DNA from: Sipunculus nudus | Taxonomy: Eukaryota > Annelida > Sipuncula > Golfingiida > Sipunculidae | Reading direction: 5' to 3' | Length of the DNA: 64,000 bases | Assembly: GCA_026874595.1 (NCBI GenBank) | Contig: CM049315.1 | Span: 15,442,164-15,506,163 of the forward strand | Shown here: positions 12,252-23,000 of the stretch, in pieces | Layout: each line of letters starts with the position of its first letter | How positions within the stretch are numbered: the first letter of the stretch is position 1 | Notes under the pieces: generated by a model | What the model saw: the letters and a program-made list of their open reading frames with translations, nothing else | What the model was told of the DNA's origin: nothing | Database searches by the model: none | Translations under genes and position numbers: made by a program

Positions 12252-15200
12252 GTGAGTGCTTAAATAACTGACCGTGTTCGACGATGATATAAGTTGAAAC
12301 AAAGAAAGACGAGAGCCAGGAGGATTCCCAGACTGCTGACGCAGCAGACGGCTATAAACACGACGTGTGTCACCGAGTCCTTCTGTACCAGTATGGTCAC
12401 TCCGTCCACAGGGACTCTGTTATCTGCAAAATCAGAGAATTATTAATAAAAAACACACGATAGACACGTTATCTTGAAGTCATGAAATGTAAGCAATTCA
12501 TAAAAACAAAATATATCCCCATTTCAAAATAACTCTAAATATTGATATAATAAATTGTTTATATCACACTGCCACAGAGAAAGACATACACGGACTTAAA
12601 TATTTGGAACAAACGAACGTATGGTGAAAAACAAGCCCATCGCCGTTTTCCTGGGTGTAGAATTTTGAGCAAGACAGTATGTCTCATATTTTTGGTATTT
12701 TATTTAAAGAAAGTAGAACAGTTGAGGTAAAAAGTATAAAAAAGTCAAACAGCTATTTACTTAATTGATCGCTGCAAAACTGATGCCATAACTTATAGGC
12801 TTTAGTGAAATGTCACAACAAATAGTTAAAGCTGAGATGCTGCGAGTTATCGCTCTGAGACATCAATATATCAATTAATATTTTTTCTTTGTTTCCGCTG
12901 TTCCTTGAGAGCGCAGCAACAGCTAGCATTTGACTATTATATGTAAGTACTTATAAATCTTTGCACGAGGAGTCTAAACTCATAACCTTTAAAGAGACCA
13001 TGTTGAAAAAGCATTCAGTTATATTTGTCGAATGCAGCACTGTTGGTTTTGTAATTTTACTTGAAAGTTATTTTACCTCTCCACTGAACTGGACGACATC
13101 CATCACACCGGAAATCCAGATAATCTGCTTCCGGATAATAAAGGGCAACTCGTTTCAGACTAGTTCCTGGAAAGAAGTGGATCATTGACGAATGTATGAA
13201 ATTAACAGGGTTTTTTTTAATTCATTGACAAAAAGGCTGACCGATATTTGAATGCTAACCTGGAAAGCCCAGATCTTTTGAATGATCAAGGTATTTTTTT
13301 AAATGTTGTAATTTCTTTGATCTACAACCTTTTGTGTTTTTGCCCCGGATGTTTTATATCTAGGTATAAATATTTTAAGTTAGTGTATCCATCCATTCTG
13401 GAGACACTGTCAAACAAGCGCCTATTTAATAACACGTGTCTCATGTAATCACTCTTTCGGCAGGTAAATGTAAACGTTAATTTCTTTGTGTTGTTCTCAA
13501 GGCCCTTGTAATTTAACAGTGAAGTTACATTAAGGGCAAGAGGTTTTACCGAACTCCGATGGCACACTTGGGTTTTTCACATTGAGTACAATGTGTCATT
13601 GTAAAAGTACATAATCAGCCGCAAAGCTTGAAAGTGAGTTCCTGATTATCCCGTCTGTATCCCGGCAGTTTCGTTCAATAGTATAAGTGGCACAGGTAAT
13701 GAGATCAAAACCTCCTGTTGTATGTCATTCGTGCAGCCAGAACATCCGGCTAAATTGTCTGTCAGTACTGATAAACAAAAGTGTGCTACTTTAAACAATA
13801 TAATCTTATTTCATCGGTTTCCAGTTAACGTTTCCAGTATTTCGCGTTCCTTACTTATCTGTCTGTCCCTGGGTTTCTAGATCAATATTGTCATGTTGAA
13901 TTAACAAAAGTTAATTTCCAATGAAATTTTGAAAATGGTAATACGCATTCCTTAGTATATAATTGAAGCTGAATGCAAGAATATTCGTTGTACATTGTCC
14001 ATTTATTACTATTGTGTCACATCTGATGCCACTTCTATCTACGTGTTTTAGTTAAGCATTATTAAATGAGAGGAAATTATTAATTGGTAGATGAAGTAGA
14101 GTAAAAACTGCTTTGAATCTGTTTTTTTTTCTGAAGGTAACATTGATGTAACTGATGGCAGAACATTTTCTTCCTTAATGTCAAGCTCCGAATAAGGATG
14201 AAATTGATTCTTTTTTTTTTCAGCACCGTATTTTAGCTATCTGTATGCCTTGGTCAAAAGGTTCAATACAAATCAGTTCAATGTCATGATCCAGGTAGAT
14301 CAGTACAATACGTTGACATATACTATGATGAATTCAAACTTTGAAAATCCATGCTGTTATCTTCATCCATTATCTTCTTTTTGACATTTATTTGTGTGAC
14401 ACAAATATTACTCGTTAAATCTTGATTTTTATCGCATATTAATGAGGCATTTTTACATCAAATGTTTTATTCAATTTAATAAAATTGCTCATTGTACCAA
14501 TAAATATGACAATAATGCGTACCTTGATGTTGAGCAATTGCCGTAAGGCCACGTCTGTCGGCCCCGTCAAACGACACAGGACCCTAAAATGATGGCACAT
14601 TAATTGAGTTGTATGATGCCGGTTATTGACGAAAATAAACCAATTTACATAATGAATCATCTAACGGTCAATAAACTTTTTAATCCAAAGCGAAATTAAA
14701 TTATCCCAGTTATTATGGTCCCTAACTGCAGGATAAATTGGTCAAACGTAGTTATAATAGAAATCTTACTTTTTTTTCCATCCATGCACATCATATAAAA
14801 ACGGTTAAACCCGATATATGAACGCTACAGCCTTTCTTATTTGTAATACATCCTTCAAAGTTTAGTTTACTAAGCATTGTGAACCCCATTGAGAAAATAT
14901 TTTCACACAATCAGATTTTACTTCCATTTTATGCATACTTTGGGAACTTTAGGGGATATTAAACCTTCAAACGGCGATTTATGTCAGCATATCAAAAATT
15001 ATTTCAATGCCTAAGTTCAATTATTAATATTAGCAAATCGCTTAATTTTACCCTAATATAGGTAACTCACTGACATTCCTTGGAAAGAGAGTGAACCTAA
15101 TATATCAGCAAACTCCTCTTTCGTGTTGTCATGGTAACTGAACTTTCTCAGGTTTGAACTTTCTTTGGACTGTAACACGATTTTACGGAGGGTAAACGCC

Positions 15201-16925
15201 ACCGTCCAAATACTGTCATATGTTAACGAGGCGAACGGATTATCCGTCATGCTGCGACCCGTCTGATGGTATTCATGATCAAATTCACTTTGATTCTGAA
15301 AAAATAAAGTCCTCAGTTGTATTTATAACAAGCATTATGAACCTCTCATCTGAACGCAGTTTTTCAAAAGGGGCCCTGCTACCAAAGAGTAATCTACAGA
15401 TAATGCAGTTTAGAAACAAAAGCCTGATACTAGTAACAGTAGAAAAAAGATATTTACCATAAACGGGTTATCACTTTGTTTTATTTGTCGATAATTTGCG
15501 CCGGCCATCGTTGTGCCAGAATAGACAAGCGAAAGATTAGTAAACGCAGAAATTGGGAAAGAAAGAGGACAATTAGAAAGCATCTTTGTTTGCTACCCAT
15601 TAGCCATAGCGAAATTAAGAGAATTGATTAAAGAGGATTAAATAGGATTATCACTGATAAATCGATGTAGGCCCATCTCTTTGTTTGAAAATGCGTGCAG
15701 CAAAATGGATGTAGAGTTATTCAATTACCTATTTCGAGCGAACCGTTAATTTAACGACCGCCAGTTCAAGCTTAAATGGATTTAAACTTCATTGGATAAT
15801 ATTCACATTGTCATGAAGTAAAACAAGGGTGTCATTGTCCTGCTGTTCTTTACGTCCACAAACCAGTCCATTTTGGATGTTTTGTATTTTCCGTCTTGCA
15901 AACTTGTGCAGGGTATCAGGAAAGTCTCAATCACACACTCTCTCTCAGTAAATCCATACTCACATGCACAAACACACATATATTTGTACGTTTTTCAGTT
16001 TGATAAAAAGAAACCCTTGCACTATGCAATGATCATTATGCATGGATATAAAAGCGGAAAAGTTATCATTATTATTTACATGTGACAAATTTGTGATATT
16101 ATGAAATATAAGAAGAAACAGGTGTCATTGTAACAGTGTACGAAGACCACTTGCACAAAACAGTTCTCTAAACCCGAGGACCAATTTCCAGGTGCAGTAA
16201 TAAAAGTGAACAAGAAAGGAAAAAAAATAAAGTTAGATTTTTCAATTTGATTTCAGTTAACCTAAGTGCGAAATGTTATTGGTTTTACCCTTTTGTAGTA
16301 TGTGTTATCCGCCATCGTCTGTTCAGTCAAAATATTAACGATAATAGAACCAGGTATCAATGTAATTTGAGTTACACAAGTTAAATAAGGGAGTTTTGGA
16401 AACCATTCCTTTTTCATAAAATAACCTTAGCACTTAACACCTGTGCCACCAAGAGTCAGCTATGTCCAAGATCTTTCTTGTTTGTCTGAATGTCTGTGTT
16501 TATATCTAGAGTGATATTTAAAATATTTCAACAGAGAGAGGGAGAGATGTACAGATAAATGTTTTCCCACTCTTAAATAAACACTCATTAACTCAACTTC
16601 CTCTTAATATATGAAAGATATGGAAGGTATGAAAGATACCTTTTACCTACCAGCCCCAACTCGGCACGGGTTGAGCCGATAATTGAATGCAGGCCAGTCA
16701 CAGCAAAATACCCATCAACAGCCTGTAGTAACTGCGCATGCGTGCAGTCGGTGTCATTATTTGACTCCCACCAGGTGGCTCTGGGCATGCTTGGCAAAAT
16801 CCACACGTAGCGAGCTCCATACAAACTTAGTTTATAAGCCTGTAAAAACAATGGAACTCATTGAATACAATGAGTATAGATAAATTAATTTGATATAAAT
16901 AAATATATGTGTATAAATATGCAAA

Positions 16926-17006
<81 letters not shown>

Positions 17007-20000
17007 AGAGAGAGGTATGAAGGTAATAGGTTGGGAATAACACTTGCATATATAGCTTAATCACATTGACTCATATGTCGAAAGATTCAGAATGATAGAT
17101 ACGATATTCCAAGGCTCGAGCTATAAAGAATTTATACCAAAGAACAGATGCAACCATCAATCACGATAACCGATAACCAGCTATATCAGTACTCTGAACT
17201 GACAGCCCGCGGAGTAATCCAGATGTCGTATCTGAATCATGTCAAATGTCTCTCCTTCAGATTCGTTGTGAAGATTCTGCTTGTAAAATATCTTACACAA
17301 GTTCAATTTGCTAATCTATGTTCGAAATGTTAGCATACCCGGCTGTACCATAAGGCGGCGCTTTGGGAATTTTTATTGAATTTTAAGCATTTGAATTTGC
17401 ACATATTCACGATTGGTATATCAATAGAAAGTATATTCCTTTTGAATTCTTTTCTATATAATATCATTCACTGAAGATTACAACATACGGAGGTTCTGAA
17501 GCCCCCGTGACCTCGGACATTTGCGTGTCTCGCACAAATATGTCCCACATGTACCTGGCCTGTGCATATGCAGCGGGAGCTACAGACTTTAAACAAAAGC
17601 AAACGTACTCAGGCGGCCCAGGACGTTAACTGGTATCAAAAATGCTCAGAGGTACCAGCAGTGTATCCCCATTGACCAGAAATAATAAATTTTTCTATGA
17701 TGGATAAGCATGAATCTTAAGATAAAAACATCCAGAGATTTTACCCTATGGCCTATGCCCTGTACATAGCTTGCTTCGATTTGATTCAAAGGAACAGGCT
17801 GCGATTGATAAATGAGTTAATTCATATTGTAGATTATCTTTAGAAGTCACTTCAGATTTATTTCTTAAAGTATTTTGCAAGACCTGGTAGTAAGACAACA
17901 ATATGATTTGGTATATCAGTACTATGGGTTAATCTAAAACCATATAACAATCTTGAATTGTGAAACGTTTACCCCCTAGATTTCATTTACATATAAGAGC
18001 GTGTGAAGTGTGTGTGCGTCCAGACGTTTATTTATTACTAAGAATAATCTTTTGAAAAATACACTGGTAAGAAATATTTACGGGAAAACAAACCTCACAG
18101 AACACTTGCCTCGCGGCACTCTGATGGAAGCTGCCGAGTAAAATACGAGCTCCCGACTCCTGAAAAAGAGTAAAATTTTTCTTCACATCAGAATTAATGC
18201 ATTAATGAAAGGGAAATTTAACTACAAACAATCCTTTGTCCCCTCTTGAATTAAAACTTGAGTTATAATTACAAGGCAAAACAGCATATAACAAAGGCAC
18301 CTATATAACATTTATACTTAAATGATTTTCAGTCCTATAAACCTGTTAAATACAGCTCATGGATTCAGGGGCGCAGCCAGGATTTACGGTGGTTGGGGGG
18401 GGGGGGGTGGGGGGATCGAGTAGGGCCGTGGAGGGGGGAAACATTTTATTCGGTGTGTATATATATTTATGATATAGAAAATATAATGAAAACTGAAGAA
18501 TATTTGGAACTGTGTCTGTGTTAGGAGGATTAGTGTCATGAGGATAACTGGACTCTGTGAAGTATCATGATTATTGTGATATTTGTGCTAATGACCCCCC
18601 CCCCCCCCCCCCGAGAGCTGTAACTAACCCATTTATTTGTTATTATATATCTTTTGTGTTATCTTTTCTTTGGGTGTGTCAATGTCTGGTCTGCCTATCA
18701 TTTTGACTGACAGGGAGGCGGGAGGGGGCATTACCGCCTATGGCACCCCCCTGGATACGCCCCTGGGATTACAATACTTGATAAATGTTTGCTTTGCAAT
18801 TTGGTAGCAACAAAAGCACAGACAGGCTTTTTGACGAACTCCATGACGCGTAATACTTTGATCTACAATCTGTGTAGGTCTCATTGCCCATTTTTTACAT
18901 TATGTAGATAAAAAAGAAATGGTGACATTTTCTGTTGGCTAAAACACTCTGTGTAATTTTGACCTTTGAATTTTATAAGCCATTTCAGGTATGAAAAATT
19001 CGAATATAAGATACATGACAAAATTGCATGGTTGAAATCACACAAGTCCTGGGATAAAAAAAACATTAACACTACAGGATACCTGATTGCGGGTTTTCTG
19101 ATATAAAAGCTGGCTCAGAACCATCTGAAAATGTCATAATTAAAAGTTTATATTTTTATCCTTTAGAGAGAGACTCTTTGTTGTAATACTGACCTTTTCT
19201 AATGCCAGTGTAACTTAAGAAATAAATGTTTTGTATCATGCAAGCCCTTTTGCAAGGTTTGCTATTCCGGTGACTTCCTCTAACAGACAGGACTGCATTG
19301 TTGTTTCTGTAAACTCCACATTAATCTCAGGTGTTATTCTGAGCCAACAAGAACTGATTTAAACACACTAGGTAGTAACTGGTTCACTCCTGAGAGACTG
19401 CTCGCGCTTAATACACCGACTGTCCTCTCCTGCTCCATAGGGACGAAACACTTAGCAGCCGCGATCTGTCTGGCGTTGTATGATACCATAAAGTATGTTT
19501 TGTCAATTTCTCAATTACTATATGAGTGTAGGTGAATTTTTTGCATGACCAGACACTCTATCCTCTGGAAACCTATCCTATGTCCAAATATTAAACAAGA
19601 GCCACCATGAATTAGATTCATAGCATGGACTTCTTCAGACTACTAACACAGGGAAAACATATGCCACGTCTAAAAATGCAGAGGTCAAAGACTTCCAATC
19701 ATACAAGGTGGCTAGTTGTTCCCAAAATGTTGCATGAATTACTGAAAAAGACCAAGACCGTTTAGTGTTTATGGAATTTTGGACGGAAAGTACCCTGAGA
19801 AGCTAAAGGAAACATTTTAGTCTAATTAACATTGCCAAGCCAAAAACATTGTGTTGATAGGGGATTTTGCTGTCCGTAATCCAGGGTCAAAGCTGTCCGA
19901 GAATAAATCTCAGCTGTGCTCAGTTGGAGGAATAGCTGTCACTAAGGCCGCACGGGGCCTCAGACGAGTGCTTCGTGTTACTTTTGGGTTACCAGCAATT

Positions 20001-23000
20001 TTCCGAATATGATACTGATCTATGTATTAGGTTCAAACCCTAAACGCAAGATAACCGGCCAAGCGGTCACCATCGCTGCCCCTGAGTCTAAGATATCAAA
20101 CGACCGCCTAATGCTAACTCTCATTGATCCGTTAGCATTTTTTGCAGAAAAGGTACGGTTTTAACCTCTTACTTGCATCTCTTTCATTTTCTGTGGGATG
20201 TCAGCGCCGTCTGCCCTGAAGGTCATTGTTGCTGTCAAACTTATGTTCGCCTGTCCGAATACATCTAGCATGTCGTTGATTGGCTGCAAAAAATAATGAA
20301 ATAATTTGATTGGATTAGAGCCTCGGGGTTTGTCATTTCCTTGCCGTTATGACTTATGCATGAATTTCCGCAGGGCTTACCGCGGCTTATTATTAGCTCC
20401 ATTTTCGATTGAATTTAATACTTCTGTCTTCACGGTTTGTTGTGTATTCTACATCTATTCCAGAGTAACTATAGTGAATAAGATATTCAATTTTCGATCT
20501 CTTGATCCAGAGTTCTACAACTCAATAAAAATATACCTATATATATATAATATATATATATATGTATATATATACTTATATATATATATATATATATATA
20601 TAAGTATATTTAGAGCTTTACTATAGGACCATAGTGTACTCACGTAAAGTATTATAAAATGTTATTAAATTAAATGTTACAAGTCGATGTATCTTTCAGT
20701 GTTTAATAATTCATGATGATTGATTAAACAATAGTCTTAATATGAACCAATAACATTTAAATGATTCCAGTTTTTATTAATATAGGGAGTTATACGTTTA
20801 GATATGTTTATTTCTGTGATTGACTGATTGATGTCAGGTTAACTGCCATGACAATACCAGTGTTTATCTCTAAAAATTACGTTACAGAGTGCCTTCAACT
20901 GAATAATCAGACTTTCATTAACAAGATATCCACTATTATTTCACAAGATTTGCGCGCTTTTTATTTGCAGTGAAACTGTTGCAACATGGAAGATCTTTTC
21001 ATGGCGAAGGATACAGATGAACCCGTGAGACAGACGCCTTGTTGGAATCAAGAGGACCGTGACCATACTTTAATGGAAAGCCCCGATGATTTGAAAGCGC
21101 ACTCGCAACACGTCGAGGTTATAGCTTTAACAATTCTGTGCTTTGTTAATGAAGCTTTTTAACTTACTTTAATTGGATCAGTTAACCCGGTAACAAATTT
21201 ATCTTTGGGTGTCTATCATCTCGGCCTCGTTGCGACAGACAAATTAACCAATCACGCATGTGATCCGGGGGGGGGGGGGGTTATAACTAGACACGGCGCG
21301 GTAAGCGTATGGAAAGCCCTTAATTAAAACTTTCGGTGTTCACTCCTCTCCTGTCACGCATGGTCATTCAGCTGTTACATCTGCCTCTGTTTGGGGCGTG
21401 TCCTAATATTTCCGACATGCCGTTTTTCAGACCACGAGAGGACTGCATTATTTGATTTGAGTTCATCAAACTGCAAGTGTAAGCATTGATTCATTCCAGG
21501 GGCGCCGACGACACGAAGTTCGTACTTTTTCTCTTTCTAGTTCATGGCTGTTCGTTCGATTAATTGATCAAAGATAATCTTGCTAAGAGCTCAAGATCAA
21601 ATACATGAGAAAATCTGCCATCCCGCCTTCGCAGATGATGGAAAATCATTAAGTTCAATCGGTGTGCCGCGGGAGCAACATGGTTTGATATCATCGATAT
21701 TCACTGTAGCATAAATAACGCAAGACCATATGAAAGACGTAAGCAAATGATTTAAATCTGATCACATCACAACACATCGTCGAGTAGATATTTGTAGCTC
21801 GTCTGAGGCCGGGATAGAATGCATTTGATTTTTAAATGTCAGCTCCACAATATAATGATATGGGATGTTTCTATTGTCAGTCATGTATTCAAATCAGAGT
21901 GACAAGGCCTCTCTACCTAGAAGAATAAAAATGGGCCATGCGAGGTCTTTAAGAAAACAATGGCTGTTCTTCCCCAGTGGAGTTAATGATTGAAGCTTAA
22001 AGGGACAAATATCCCCAGTACCTGCCGATTCTGTTAAAGCAAGCAGACCTGCCTCCTCAGAAGATCAAGAGTTGGAAATAACAAAATTCATTTTAATTTC
22101 AATTAAATCAGAATTATGTGATGGGTCAACCCTCTAAACATTCCCGCCAGTTGTAAATCAATAGATTTTAGTCTGAAAAAAATCCAAATGTGTGGGCGGA
22201 TGTAAGAATAATTATCTTCTGTGTTAGCAAAGGTTACTGATATCAGGGGCCTGACTGATATTACTACTAATATGAAAATTAATACAGTTACGGCTAATAC
22301 ACTCTGCATGTAATCTCTCTCCCTGAAGTGTCATTTCATTCACGCAGAGCCTCGTTGATCACGCGCTTCACCTTCACAGACACTCGCGTATATTGTAATA
22401 AATAAATTATTATTTGTCTTTCCGTTTGCTTGCATGGCACAGATAATTAATTTGGAATCATGTTTACTGATATATCTGATAATAAATGTTGAAGGAGGGC
22501 GACAATACAGAAGGGATGGGGGTTATATAACCTCCAACCTCCCCGACACACACATTTTGGCAAGGCGGATTTCAAATGTAATCACCCCCTCCCCCCCCCC
22601 CCCCGCCGCTATTCAGAAAGTAAGATTTATATACTGGAAATAAAATAAATGAATAATTCGAATGAATGACTTTTGTTACAGTTTCGCCTTACATTTGACC
22701 ATAAGTTTTAATCCTGTAATTTTTCGTAATATCTTTAATACATTTAGCTTCACAGGCAACTATATGGAACAATGGATATTTTTTAATATTCGTATAAGTT
22801 TAAAAAAAGTAGCCCCAACCTACCCATGAGCCATCCCCACCAAATCTGGGAGATAATTTGACGTCCCAGAAAAGGGTGATATAAATTCATGTATATGTGA
22901 CATATAAATCATACAGTGTTTAGTTATTTATTAATGTTTTTCACTAGGATAGGTCCATGGCCTGTTTGCAAGAATATGCTATTCCTAAAGCTTTATGATG

